From assembly GCA_003712165.1 (NCBI GenBank), contig RHLH01000001.1, positions 3,011,575-3,075,574 on the forward strand: 64,000 nt of DNA, given 5' to 3'. This document shows positions 9,068 to 17,564 of the stretch, in pieces; the stretch's first letter is position 1, and each line of letters opens with the position of its first letter. The notes beneath the pieces were generated by a model that was not told where the DNA came from, did not search any database, and saw only the letters and a program-made list of their open reading frames with translations. The position numbers were made by a program, and so were the translations under genes. The stretch is from Phycisphaera sp. (GTDB lineage: Bacteria; Planctomycetota; Phycisphaerae; Phycisphaerales; UBA1924).

Positions 9068-10804
9068 TTATTCGCCCGAAGAATCGTCTTCCGAGTCGGC
9101 GTCGGTCGCAGTTTCTGCGCGATCCTCGAGCGCGCCGAAGTACTTCATCACCGCCGACTCGTACTCGCGGGGCACCTGCATCGACTCGATCGCGTCGGAC
9201 GCGTTGCTCGCAGCGGACTTGGCACCCATCGCGAACTCGATCCTGGACTCACCACGGATCTGACCCTCGTACACCATGCGTGAGCCGATGATGGGCCCCT
9301 GCTGCGTGTTGACGTTCGCCTTGGTGTCATTGAACGAGATGCTCGTCTCCTTGGCATCCGGGCTCGCGCCGTCGCCCTTGCCAGGACCGCCCGAACCCAT
9401 ACCCATCCGCGAGGTGTCGCCCGTGCGCCATTCACCCATGCCCGACCCCATGCCTTCGCTAAAGCCCTGGCCCATCTTGTCCATCTGCTGCTGGGCGGCG
9501 TTCATCATCGCCTGCATCGACTGCATGTCGCCCTGGAGCTGCTCCATCTCGCTGAGCATGTCGCCCATCTGATCCATCGCCGCCTGTGCCTGGCTGCTCA
9601 TGCCCTGCTGGCTCTGCCTCATGGACTGAGCCATCTGCGACATCGCCTGCCCCATGTTCTGGCACTGCTTGCACGCTTCAGCCTGAGACATCGCCTGCTG
9701 CATGAGCTGCTGCTTCTGCTCCTGCGTCAGGTTCTGCATCTGCTCGAGCGCCTTCTGGAGCGCTTCCGGATTCGCTGAGAGCTGCTTGGCTTCTTCGGAG
9801 CTCATGCCAGCCTCGCGGAGCGCACGCTCGGTCTCCTGTCGCTGCTCGGCGAGCTCTTCCATCTGCTTGGCCAGGTTCTCCATCTGCTTCTCAAGCTGGC
9901 CCTGCTGTTCCTCGCTCATCTCGCCCGAGCGCATCTGCTGCGCGAGCTTTGAGAGCTCCTCGCGGGCCTTGTCGAAGTTGCCACGCGCCATAGCGCGGGC
10001 GAGTTCCTCAGCAGGACCGGGGCCCGGCTGGCGGAGCTTCTGGAGCTGGTTCTTCATCGCTTCCAGCTTGTCCTTGCCCTGCTCCTCCATCTTCGCTTCG
10101 AGCTTGTCCGTAAGCTGCGTGAGCTGCTTCACAGCCGCGGCCTGGATCTCCTCTGGAGTCATGTCCTCGGGTTTGAGCGCATCGTCCGCCGCCTCATCAC
10201 CAAGATCGATGTCCACACCCAGACGCTTCGCCTCGGCCTCGAGCTCGCGCTTCATCTCTTCGACTTCAACGCTTGCCAGCTCTGCCTGTCCCTCTTCGCT
10301 GATCTCAGCAGGAACCTTCCCAAAGAGCGAGGGAAGATCGATCACGGGGACCATCATCAGGATGCCAAGCAGCGCCAACGCGGCGACCGGCGCTGGCCAA
10401 TATCGGGGCGACTCGACCGGGATGGCTTCTCTCAGGTTGACACTCTGCGCTTTCTGCCCGGCCATCTCGACCGTGGCGCGCGACCAGGCATCCACCTCGT
10501 GCTGAACGCACAGCGCTGTCGAGATCGTCTCGCGGAGACCTGCGCGCTCGTCGAGTTGGCGCGCAACCGGACCGCCCTGCTTGGTGCGAACGATGCTCCA
10601 GACAACCGAGAAGAGCAATGCGGCGCCAGCGCCGGTACCGACCATCACGCCCCACGTTGTCGGCACAGCGACCACACTCTCGAGCAATCGCCAGGCCACG
10701 AGCAAGCCCGCGACAACGGTCAGCGAGACCGCGAAGGTCCTGATCATGTCAATCAGGACCAGACGCCACCAAGCTCTGCGGAGCAGTGTGTTGATGATCT
10801 CCAC
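9068..10804 (-). CDS. DUF4175-like membrane protein with long Q/M-rich coiled coil
   Basis: About 578 residues from the GTG at 10804. Three hydrophobic helices lie in the first 150 residues (LVLIDMIRTFAVSLTVVAG, MVGTGAGAALLFSVVWSIV, PAPVAALALLGILMMVPVI). A charged coiled coil of about 230 residues follows, rich in Glu, Gln, Lys and Met (ELAEQRQETERALREAG). Next is a low-complexity Met/Gln/Gly section, and the C-terminus contains VPREYESAVMKYFGAL, a closing motif I associate with large membrane proteins of the DUF4175 type. Function unknown; possibly an envelope scaffold. The first possible GTG at 10828 is rejected because AAGGAG sits at the ideal distance from the second one. Confidence 0.7.
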   Translation of the reverse strand: MEIINTLLRRAWWRLVLIDMIRTFAVSLTVVAGLLVAWRLLESVVAVPTTWGVMVGTGAGAALLFSVVWSIVRTKQGGPVARQLDERAGLRETISTALCVQHEVDAWSRATVEMAGQKAQSVNLREAIPVESPRYWPAPVAALALLGILMMVPVIDLPSLFGKVPAEISEEGQAELASVEVEEMKRELEAEAKRLGVDIDLGDEAADDALKPEDMTPEEIQAAAVKQLTQLTDKLEAKMEEQGKDKLEAMKNQLQKLRQPGPGPAEELARAMARGNFDKAREELSKLAQQMRSGEMSEEQQGQLEKQMENLAKQMEELAEQRQETERALREAGMSSEEAKQLSANPEALQKALEQMQNLTQEQKQQLMQQAMSQAEACKQCQNMGQAMSQMAQSMRQSQQGMSSQAQAAMDQMGDMLSEMEQLQGDMQSMQAMMNAAQQQMDKMGQGFSEGMGSGMGEWRTGDTSRMGMGSGGPGKGDGASPDAKETSISFNDTKANVNTQQGPIIGSRMVYEGQIRGESRIEFAMGAKSAASNASDAIESMQVPREYESAVMKYFGALEDRAETATDADSEDDSSGE

Positions 10805-10811
10805 GCGGTCA

Positions 10812-10817
10812 CTCCTT
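10812..10817 (-). promoter_or_regulatory. Ribosome binding site deciding the GTG start at 10804
   Basis: On the minus strand this reads AAGGAG, seven bases upstream of GTG at 10804-10802. It is one of the clearer Shine-Dalgarno sequences in a window where many genes lack one. It favours this GTG over the one eight codons upstream. Confidence 0.55.
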
Positions 10818-10862
10818 GTGGGCGGCACCGCCCATCACATAAGACACCTCGGCCACCCCCAT

Positions 10863-10905
10863 GGTTCGGGAAGAACCGTGCCTTCGTTGCGAACATTGTA
10901 ACGAA
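10863..10905. promoter_or_regulatory. Two dyads in a divergent intergenic region, possible operators
   Basis: Between the divergent starts at 10804 and 10994 there are two inverted repeats: GGTTC (10863-10867) with GAACC (10873-10877), and TTCGTT (10883-10888) with AACGAA (10900-10905). Neither is followed by a T-run on either strand, so they are not terminators. Their place in a divergent promoter region suggests regulator binding, but the arms are short and chance is possible. Confidence 0.25.
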
Positions 10906-10993
10906 CCCGACGAGAATACCCTGATATCCACCGAATGGGAGACATTTTCGCGCCTGATGACCGGTGCGCGGGCCCCGGATACGCTCTCGGCTC

Positions 10994-12307
10994 ATGGCTG
11001 CCGGTGGTCTCGATCTCAGAAGTTGGCTCATGAACGAGGGCCCCGATCACGGGCGGCTCTGGGATCTCAACACCCGGGCCAACCAGAAGGTCCGCTGGGG
11101 TCACCAGTTCCACATCTTCGTCGCGACGCTGACCTGCCTGAACATCGCGCTGCCCATGAGCTATATCGAGGTGCCCGCAGCGGTGCTCATCGGGATGCTC
11201 TTTGCCAGGCTCTACGCGACGTGGAGGCTCTACCCCGCGTTCCTCAAGCTCCCGATCTTCCTCGCGGCGACACTCTTTGCACTCATGTCCGTCGTCGCGC
11301 TCACGTGGTCGGCGGACCCGGCGCACGGCCTCGACGACATCGATTCGCTCCGCTGGTTCCTGCTCGTCCCTGCGCTTTGGCCCCTGCGCCACCTGCGACG
11401 GTGGTTCATCTTCTGTGTCACGCTCAGCTACCTCGCAGCGAACACGTGCCAGCTCGTGCAGGCGCTCGCGTTCGAGTTCGGCTGGGAACACCTCGACTTC
11501 GACGCGTACCCGGACCGGATCAGCGGCTGGCTCAGCCCGGCGTCCGGGGGCTCGGTCCTGATCGCCGCGCTCGGCTTGCACCTGCCCGCGGCGCTCAAGC
11601 CGACCCATCCGCTGCGCTGGCCCGCGCGAGTGCTGTCGGTGATCTCACTCATCGCAGTGTTCGCAACAGGCGCGCGCGGCGCGTGGATCGCAGCGGCTCT
11701 GCTCGTTGCCTTCGCCATCGCGTACGCGGTCTGGCAGACTCGGCAGCGCACGAAGATGCTCATCGCCTCGTGCGTACTCGCAATTGTCGCGATCCCCGTG
11801 GGCTGGATCGTGCTCGGTGACGAGATCCAGAGCCGAGTCGACGAAGCCAACCGAGAGATCCGTGGCGCGCTCGAAAGCGAGGACTACGCGACCTCCACCG
11901 GCGCGCGGATCAACATGTGGATCTGGGGAGGCCGCGCGTTCGCGGACAACCCGTTAGTAGGTGTCGGGACGGGCGGCTACAAGGCCTGGGTGCAAAGCGA
12001 ACAGGTCGAACATGGCATCGACCCCGAGACACAGCCCATCGCATCACACGCACACGGGATGTACGTCCACCTCGCCGCGACGCACGGCGCGATCGGGTTG
12101 CTCATCTCACTGCTCGTTGGGATCACGATCCTGTTCGCCTCGGTGCCGCGCGAAGGCGAATCCGACACGTACCAGGCCGGGCTCTTCATGGGGATTGTGG
12201 GCGTGCTTCTGGCGGGCCTGTTCGACACGGTCTACATCAACTCACAGACCGCGGCGGTGCTCTGGCTTTTTGTGGCGCTCTCGCTCAGGCCTTCGAACAA
12301 GTATTAG
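10994..12307 (+). CDS. O-antigen ligase/polymerase-like membrane protein
   Basis: About 437 residues with roughly ten hydrophobic segments. The hallmark is the large periplasmic loop near the C-terminus: GARINMWIWGGRAFADNP, then VGVGTGGYKAWV, then HAHGMYVHLAATHGAIGLL, matching the Wzy_C region of O-antigen ligases (WaaL) and polymerases (Wzy). It would join or polymerise lipid-linked glycans at the outer face of the inner membrane; sequence alone cannot separate ligase from polymerase. Three starts are possible (GTG 10964, ATG 10994, ATG 11030) and none has a strong ribosome binding site; I chose 10994. Its stop overlaps the convergent lipoprotein gene by 4 bases. Confidence 0.8.
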   Translation: MAAGGLDLRSWLMNEGPDHGRLWDLNTRANQKVRWGHQFHIFVATLTCLNIALPMSYIEVPAAVLIGMLFARLYATWRLYPAFLKLPIFLAATLFALMSVVALTWSADPAHGLDDIDSLRWFLLVPALWPLRHLRRWFIFCVTLSYLAANTCQLVQALAFEFGWEHLDFDAYPDRISGWLSPASGGSVLIAALGLHLPAALKPTHPLRWPARVLSVISLIAVFATGARGAWIAAALLVAFAIAYAVWQTRQRTKMLIASCVLAIVAIPVGWIVLGDEIQSRVDEANREIRGALESEDYATSTGARINMWIWGGRAFADNPLVGVGTGGYKAWVQSEQVEHGIDPETQPIASHAHGMYVHLAATHGAIGLLISLLVGITILFASVPREGESDTYQAGLFMGIVGVLLAGLFDTVYINSQTAAVLWLFVALSLRPSNKY

Positions 12308-12747
12308 TCCGACCCGCCCTCTTCAAGCGCATCGAACTCACGGGGCGTCATTATGCCGTGCGCATCGCTCCACGGGACCAGATCGACATCAACGAGGCCG
12401 TCGATGTATCTGAACCGGCTCGACCACGCATCGGAGATTGCTTCGCTTGTCGAACCCTGCGCGGGCGGGCTCTTGAGCTCGAACCCGTCGCGCACAAGTG
12501 TGAGCAGTGCGCCTTCGCTCTCGGACTCGCGCTCGACGGTGATGAGGTCAACCTCGCCGTGCGGCGGGTAGTCGATGTAGGTCTCGATCCCGTCGTCATA
12601 CATCGCGGTGTAGCTGATGATCCGGTCGCCCGAGCGCGTGATAGCTCTGGACACCTTGACCTCGCTCGGCTTGTCGTAGCCCTCGCTGCACCCTGTCACG
12701 CAGAGCGCGATAGCGAATGAAGTCACAAAGAGCCTGGCGTCAGTCAT
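12304..12747 (-). CDS. Small hypothetical lipoprotein
   Basis: A 147-residue protein from the ATG at 12747, which gives a lipoprotein signal (LFVTSFAIALCVTGCSEG, lipobox VTGC). A longer reading from 12798 would place the signal internally and is less likely. The mature part is acidic and without a recognisable domain (ISYTAMYDDGIETYIDYPP). The start overlaps the stop of the upstream FmdB-like gene by 8 bases, so the two are probably translationally coupled. Function unknown. Confidence 0.6.
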   Translation of the reverse strand: MTDARLFVTSFAIALCVTGCSEGYDKPSEVKVSRAITRSGDRIISYTAMYDDGIETYIDYPPHGEVDLITVERESESEGALLTLVRDGFELKSPPAQGSTSEAISDAWSSRFRYIDGLVDVDLVPWSDAHGIMTPREFDALEEGGSD

Positions 12748-13042
12748 TGTCAGAGATAACCCTTGGGCCTTCTTTGCCGGCGACGCGTTCCATGACACCG
12801 TCGCCGCGCTTCTCGTACTTGGTGAACCCGAGGCGTTCGAGGTTCTTGTTCGAGAGCTGCGACTTCTCCTTGAGCGGCGACCAGTTGCCCGCGATGCTCG
12901 GTGCGCTGATCGCGCGTCGGCAGGGCTTGCCCGTCTCCGGGTGCTTGGTCAGCGGGTCGCTTTTCATGGACTGGATCCACTCGAAGCGCTCGCCCGTGGG
13001 CTCGCCTTGATCATCCAGGATTTCGTAGTCGTAGGTGGGCAT
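12740..13042 (-). CDS. FmdB-like small protein without zinc-ribbon cysteines
   Basis: A 100-residue protein. It opens with MPTYDYEILD and contains KPCRRAISAPSIAG, the two ends of the FmdB putative regulatory zinc ribbon (usual form: MPxYxYxC, CxxC, then CPxCG and RRVISAP). Only one cysteine remains, so it cannot bind zinc in the usual way. The central insert (GEPTGERFEWIQSMKSDPLT) replaces the ribbon knuckle. A C-terminal tail includes a conserved-looking LGFTKYEKRGDG. Function unknown. It lies in a run of minus-strand genes from 13880 to 12304, with a 14-base gap to the upstream gene, likely an operon. Confidence 0.6.
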   Translation of the reverse strand: MPTYDYEILDDQGEPTGERFEWIQSMKSDPLTKHPETGKPCRRAISAPSIAGNWSPLKEKSQLSNKNLERLGFTKYEKRGDGVMERVAGKEGPRVISDND

Positions 13043-13056
13043 GTGCTCCTCCTATC

Positions 13057-13419
13057 TCACATGAACGTGCGCCCGGACTCGGGGTCCATCAGCTTCCAGC
13101 CGAGCTCTCGGCAGAGCCTTGCGAGCACGGGCCACGCCGTCTCTTCATCATCGACCGAAGCCATGAGCTGGTTGACCGAATCCGCCGCGGACGGGACCTC
13201 GATCACAAGACCCGGCCCGTAGAGCGAGGTCGTGCCCATCGCCCCCTTGGCGCCGTCGGGCGCGATGTTGTAGGGGCGGAGCGTCCGCTCGAGGCTTCCG
13301 GGTGACCCGAGGTCCGCCATGCCCGGCACCTCGGCCTCCGGGTTCTCCGGCCTGAACAGGATGATCTGTCGGCTCGCCACAGAGGCATGATTCGCCGCGC
13401 ACAGAGGCCAGACCAGCAT
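13057..13419 (-). CDS. Hypothetical protein, probably exported
   Basis: About 120 residues from the ATG at 13419, with no family I recognise. The N-terminal 15 residues are hydrophobic (MLVWPLCAANHASVA) and the in-frame codons just upstream (NLKDIGTAGLA) would extend this into a normal signal peptide, so the true start may be a non-ATG codon between 13419 and 13470. The body has FRPENPEAEVPG and ends LGWKLMDPESGRTFM. It lies between the response regulator gene and the FmdB-like gene, same strand, gaps of 53 and 14 bases. Confidence 0.45.
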   Translation of the reverse strand: MLVWPLCAANHASVASRQIILFRPENPEAEVPGMADLGSPGSLERTLRPYNIAPDGAKGAMGTTSLYGPGLVIEVPSAADSVNQLMASVDDEETAWPVLARLCRELGWKLMDPESGRTFM

Positions 13420-13472
13420 CGCCAGCCCAGCGGTACCTATGTCTTTCAGATTGACGGTTGCCGTCTGGGTGA

Positions 13473-13880
13473 TCAGCCGTTCTTCTTCCGCTCGGCGACA
13501 AGCTCGGCGGCCTTCTCGACCAGACTCGCCAGCGGGACCGGCTTGATCATGTACGCGTCCACACCAATCGCGTCGGCGTACTCCTGGTGACGCTTGCCCT
13601 CGTTGGCCGTCACCATGATCACCAGCGGGCTGTCCTCGCGGCCCTTGATTTTCTCGAGCACCAGAAAGCCGCTGCGACCGGGCAGCATCATGTCGAGCAC
13701 GACGAGGTCCGGCGGATCCTCGTTGCAGTATTGGACAGCGGTGTTGCCGTCCGGAGCAGTCTCGGTCTCTGCACCCTCGGCGAGCATCGCGGCCTCGATA
13801 GACTCGCGGATATCCGGATCGTCATCAACAACGAGAATGCTGACGCCTTCGAGCTTGCCGACCAGTGTTTCAGCGCTCAT
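13473..13880 (-). CDS. Single-domain response regulator (CheY-like)
   Basis: A 135-residue receiver domain with no output domain. The acidic pocket is VVDDDPDIRE (about 16-25), the phosphoacceptor Asp is in LVVLDMMLPG (about 58), the switch Thr in VMVTAN-like VIMVTANEG (about 87) and the conserved Lys in YMIKPVPLASL (about 111). By family a histidine kinase phosphorylates the Asp and the protein then acts by binding a partner. No kinase gene is nearby. AGGGAG lies 7 bases before the ATG. The gene is first in a run of small minus-strand genes. Confidence 0.9.
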   Translation of the reverse strand: MSAETLVGKLEGVSILVVDDDPDIRESIEAAMLAEGAETETAPDGNTAVQYCNEDPPDLVVLDMMLPGRSGFLVLEKIKGREDSPLVIMVTANEGKRHQEYADAIGVDAYMIKPVPLASLVEKAAELVAERKKNG

Positions 13881-14037
13881 GCCGTGCTCCCTTTTCTAGC
13901 CAAGCCAACAGCCAAGTATGCCCCCGATTCCGTCCACGGGCAATGGTCATGCCTGACCCTAGAAATTCGCACAAGGTGCGTGTTCGGTTCTGACAAGCCC
14001 GATTTCAGGGCCAGGGCTACATCCGAATAACCCATCT

Positions 14038-15177
14038 TCACTCGAGCCTGTTCCCGCCTAATCGGTCCAGTTCCTCGATATCACGCATGCTCTGGGCCTC
14101 GATACGCTCAACCTCGGCCTCATCCATCCACGGCAGATCCAGAAGCTTCCGCCTTAAAGATTCAGGGAAATCCCTGCGCAACCTTTCGTGTTTCGGGCGG
14201 CTTTTCCACACCCTGTGCATCCAGAAATACTGCTCCGGAGCGGTGCGCACCATCTTCTCGATCGAACGCCTGTACCGAGCCGTGATGTAGAACAACGGGT
14301 CTGGCTGATCCTTCCAGTCCTCCGGGCGGATGACATCGTGGATATCAAAGCGGTATCCCATCGCGTCCTGCCATCGGCCTTTCGCGTGGCTGTGGAGTTC
14401 ATCAACACCGTCGGGTCCGCGCTTCGGGCTGCGCACGCCCCCGCCGCAGATGATGCTCGCGTTCTTCTGCATCGCGAGCATGCCGACAGATTTATACGTG
14501 CTCGTGAGTCTTCCAAAGAAGGGCACAAAGAGGCCTCGATCGCCCGCGTTCTGGTCGGCGACAAACGCGGGCATGCCCCCTCGGTCGATCGCCAGCGGCA
14601 GATCGCGCACGGCGCCAAACTTATCAACCAACTGCATGCCCCTCTTCATGCGCACATCGCGCACCCACTTGTCGAGGGGCTTCAGATCCAGTGGGCGGTA
14701 CACCGCGTGCACGGGAACGCCCAGAACAGCCATCGCGGTCCCCGAGAGTTCCCAGTTCCCGAAGTGGCCCGTCAGCAGAATCACAGGCCTATTGGCGAGC
14801 ACCTCGCCGAACGCCTCGGCGGCCTTGCCGAAGCAGGCGTGGCGCACCCAGCTGTCCGCGGAAAGAAACCTCGGGGTGTAGAGCATCTCGGCGCCGAGTT
14901 GGAAAAGATGCCCCCACACACCCGTAGCAACATCGTGCACGCGGTCCTCATCCCACTCGGGGAACGCGAACCGCACGCGCTTCTTGCACCTTGCGAGCTG
15001 CTTCTTGTTCAGCGGCGAGCGCGCATAGAGGCGACCGATCCTGTCCATCTCGTCGAGCGTGGCTTCAAGCCCGAAGACCTGGCACACCGACATCGCGGTT
15101 CGGATCGCCATCGACACGGGTGTCTGCACCCACGGTGGTGCGGCCTGATTGCGCCGATTCTTTGCTTTACCCGGCAA
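14038..15177 (-). CDS. LpxL/HtrB-family lipid A acyltransferase-like protein
   Basis: A 379-residue protein. The catalytic motif HX4(D/E) is present as TGHFGNWELSG near residue 140, followed by VHAVYRPLDLKPLDKWV and ADQNAGDRGLFVPFFG, which match the acyltransferase fold of late lipid A acyltransferases. PEQYFWMHRVWKSRP near the C-terminus matches the family's closing motif. By family it transfers an acyl chain from acyl-ACP to a lipid A precursor at the inner membrane. The usual N-terminal membrane helix is weak here. A related acyltransferase acting on another lipid cannot be excluded. The gap to the upstream coiled-coil gene is 18 bases, same strand. Confidence 0.85.
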   Translation of the reverse strand: MPGKAKNRRNQAAPPWVQTPVSMAIRTAMSVCQVFGLEATLDEMDRIGRLYARSPLNKKQLARCKKRVRFAFPEWDEDRVHDVATGVWGHLFQLGAEMLYTPRFLSADSWVRHACFGKAAEAFGEVLANRPVILLTGHFGNWELSGTAMAVLGVPVHAVYRPLDLKPLDKWVRDVRMKRGMQLVDKFGAVRDLPLAIDRGGMPAFVADQNAGDRGLFVPFFGRLTSTYKSVGMLAMQKNASIICGGGVRSPKRGPDGVDELHSHAKGRWQDAMGYRFDIHDVIRPEDWKDQPDPLFYITARYRRSIEKMVRTAPEQYFWMHRVWKSRPKHERLRRDFPESLRRKLLDLPWMDEAEVERIEAQSMRDIEELDRLGGNRLE

Positions 15178-15195
15178 TGCCCCGCCCTTCGGCGA

Positions 15196-16578
15196 TCAGC
15201 GTGTCCGCGAGCGGACGCGACCGATCAGTGTGTAGAGCCTGTTCTCATTGAGAACCGGGATCGAAGTGCGATGTGCCTTATCGAGGAGATCGTTGTAGCG
15301 GTTGAGCTCGTTCTCCTTGCGGATATACATCTCAACGATCTCGATCGGTGAGTTGATGTTGGGCTGAGGCGGGAGCACGGGTGGCTCGCCCAGCACGACA
15401 AAGTCGACGTCGCCCTCGAGCTCGTCGGTTGTTGTGCCGCCCCATTCCTCGACGAGCGCGGTGATCTCGCTCTGCTCGCCCGGGGTTCGCCTGCCGTCGC
15501 CGTTGGTGTCGAAGTTGCCAGCGACGAGGAACTTGTACACCTTGTTGGGGTCGTACGCCGCGTTGGCGATCACGTCACCCGGGACTACCGGGTTGCCCGT
15601 GCGCTCGAAGAGCACCCGGCACCGGCTCGAGGTCTCGCCGACGTTGACGACCTCGACAGCCGCCTTGCCCTGCGGGTAGTTGCCCTCGGCGTCCGGACGG
15701 ATTTGTGTCTCGTCGTCGTAGATCGCGAAGGTCATCCCGAGGATCACGTTCTGGCGCCGACCGATGGAGATGAAGACCTCGTTCTGGCTCGGGTTTGTGT
15801 TTGCGACCGTGCCGTCAATGAGAGCGAATTCTTCCTTGGGTTTGAGCTGCTCACCGCGGCCCTGCTGCTGGAGTGCCGAGACCTGGTCTTCGAGCAGGAG
15901 TTTCTCCTGCTGCAGGCCGCGAATCTGCGTGCGGAGCTGCTCCTCGAGCTGCTCACGCTCGCGGCGTTCGGAGTTGAGCTCCGCTGCGAACTGCTGCTCG
16001 ATGGACTGGAACCCGTCGCGGTACTCTTCGGTGTCGGACTCAAGATCATCGATGCGCGACTGGAGCCGGGCGACCGTTTCGTCCTGCTGCGTCTGCAGCG
16101 CCTGCACACGGTCCGCTTCGCGTTGGAGGTTTGTCTGAGCCGCGAGCCTTGCCGCCTCAGCGTCGGCCTTCTCGCGTTCGAGCGAAGCGATGCGCGACTC
16201 GAGGCTGCGGATCACACCGAGCAGCGACCCGGTCGAAGCCCCCGCGACGCTCTCGGTTTTGGTCGAGAGTTCCTCGAGACGATCGCTGCCGTTGCCTGTG
16301 ACGCGCTGGTATGTCTTGTCGAGCGAATCGGAGAGGTAGTTAACGAGGCTCACACCCTGACGCTTGGCCGCGTTGAGGTCGGTCTGGATCGCCGGGTCGG
16401 CTTTGTCAACCTCGCGGATGTAATCGCGGTTGTTGGTCTCGGCGTCCTCAAGCTTCTTGGAGTACTCGATGTTGTCGCCGTAAAGGATGATCGTGACGAC
16501 GAACAGGCCGAGGGAGATCGCGCCGAGGAGGCCGATGGTGATCCCGAGTCCCGGGCTGATACTGGTCCTTGCCGCCAT
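15196..16578 (-). CDS. Membrane-anchored coiled-coil hypothetical protein
   Basis: A 460-residue protein. One membrane helix near the N-terminus (LGITIGLLGAISLGLFVVTII, about 12-32) is followed by an extended coiled coil to about residue 250, with many Glu, Gln, Arg and Leu heptads (EREKADAEAARLAAQTNLQR). The last 200 residues form a mixed domain with beta patterns (TFAIYDDETQIRPDAEG, FLVAGNFDTNGDGRRTPGE). Such an architecture suits an envelope tether or spacer. No named family is recognised. It may form a two-gene operon with the acyltransferase gene downstream. Confidence 0.65.
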   Translation of the reverse strand: MAARTSISPGLGITIGLLGAISLGLFVVTIILYGDNIEYSKKLEDAETNNRDYIREVDKADPAIQTDLNAAKRQGVSLVNYLSDSLDKTYQRVTGNGSDRLEELSTKTESVAGASTGSLLGVIRSLESRIASLEREKADAEAARLAAQTNLQREADRVQALQTQQDETVARLQSRIDDLESDTEEYRDGFQSIEQQFAAELNSERREREQLEEQLRTQIRGLQQEKLLLEDQVSALQQQGRGEQLKPKEEFALIDGTVANTNPSQNEVFISIGRRQNVILGMTFAIYDDETQIRPDAEGNYPQGKAAVEVVNVGETSSRCRVLFERTGNPVVPGDVIANAAYDPNKVYKFLVAGNFDTNGDGRRTPGEQSEITALVEEWGGTTTDELEGDVDFVVLGEPPVLPPQPNINSPIEIVEMYIRKENELNRYNDLLDKAHRTSIPVLNENRLYTLIGRVRSRTR

Positions 16579-16942
16579 GACACTTCACTCCAGTCGGCAG
16601 TCGCGCCGAATTCACCATGCCCGTGCGTCGCGCTCCAACGCGAGCCGAGCGAAGACTCATTAAAGCTGTCCACTTCGGGCCCTATGCCCGGGGCTTGCCG
16701 CCGATTCGGGGGCGATCCTTCACCCGCGCCGAGGCGGCGCCACCGGTCCCGACCCCGCGAGGCCGACACCCTTCTAGCGAGTCTCGCCGGTTGACCCCCC
16801 CGCGTCAAGCCCGGGAACCCGCCCACAATACGAACCATCGCCGTTTTCTGTTCCCAAACCCAAGATTCGAAAGGGCCTCCGACCCGAGACCCATGGGAAG
16901 ACCCGAGCGACGACCCGGGGAGATGGGCTAGTCTCTCTTAAC
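16579..16942. other. Divergent intergenic region, no gene seen
   Basis: This 364-base stretch separates two divergent genes. I see no tRNA, small RNA or credible ORF. The open frame at 16617-16931 is Arg/Pro-rich with no start signal and is rejected. A short dyad CGGGC/GCCCG flanks about 16680-16695. Promoters for both genes must lie here but no clear -35/-10 pair can be read. Confidence 0.5.
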
Positions 16943-17491
16943 ATGTTCTTTACAATTCCAGCCCAAGTACCCCTCGATCTCATCACCCTCGGCCAGTCCG
17001 AGACGCCCCAAGCCGGCGAACTCGCGTTTGGGGAGGTGGTCCTCCGGATCAGCCTGGCCGCGGCTCTCTGCTTCCTCGTCGGCTGGGAACGCAAGATCGC
17101 CGACAAGCCCGCCGGCAGGCGCACGATGGCGCTCATCGGCGCCGGAGCCGCGGCGTTCACGGTCATGGGTGTGCAGATCGCAAGCCAGATCGAGTACCGC
17201 GACGGCCTCCAACTCGACCCGACACGCGTGCTCGCGTACATCATCTCCGGTGTCGGCTTCCTCGGCGCCGGCGCGATCCTGCACTCCAAGCGCGGCATCT
17301 CGGGACTGACAACCGCGGCAGCGATCTGGGCCTCCGCGGGGATCGGCGCCGCCTGCGGCCTCGGGCTCTTCAAAATCGTCATCGCACTCTTCGGCGTCGT
17401 GTTCTGTGTGCTCTGGCTCCCGTGGATGACGGGCATCGTCGGCAACGGCGAAGGTGAGTACGAAGCAGATGAGAACGGAGTAGAGAACTAA
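16943..17491 (+). CDS. MgtC/SapB family membrane protein
   Basis: A 182-residue protein with four to five membrane helices. It contains the family core: LAAALCFLVGWERKIADKPAGRRTM, then LIGAGAAAFTVMG, then YIISGVGFLGAGAIL, then GLTTAAAIWASAGIGAA. The family includes MgtC, a virulence-linked inner-membrane protein that modulates F-type ATPase and magnesium homeostasis in enterobacteria; the role in other bacteria is unclear. The motif order and length fit well. A 73-base gap separates it from the next gene on the same strand. The C-terminus lacks the ACT-like extension found in some members. Confidence 0.85.
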   Translation: MFFTIPAQVPLDLITLGQSETPQAGELAFGEVVLRISLAAALCFLVGWERKIADKPAGRRTMALIGAGAAAFTVMGVQIASQIEYRDGLQLDPTRVLAYIISGVGFLGAGAILHSKRGISGLTTAAAIWASAGIGAACGLGLFKIVIALFGVVFCVLWLPWMTGIVGNGEGEYEADENGVEN

Positions 17492-17564
17492 CCAAAGCGC
17501 GAACCAGCCGATATCTGGGTCCGTCTGATAGTCGTTCCGTATTGAAAGACAAAGGGAACGACCA

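Noticed and set aside
9460..9760. Apparent tandem DNA repeats
   Set aside because: The repetition is explained by the Met/Gln-rich low-complexity coding sequence; units do not repeat exactly.
16617..16931. Open frame in the 364-base intergenic region
   Set aside because: Arg/Pro-rich translation without start signal, and it would cover both divergent promoters.
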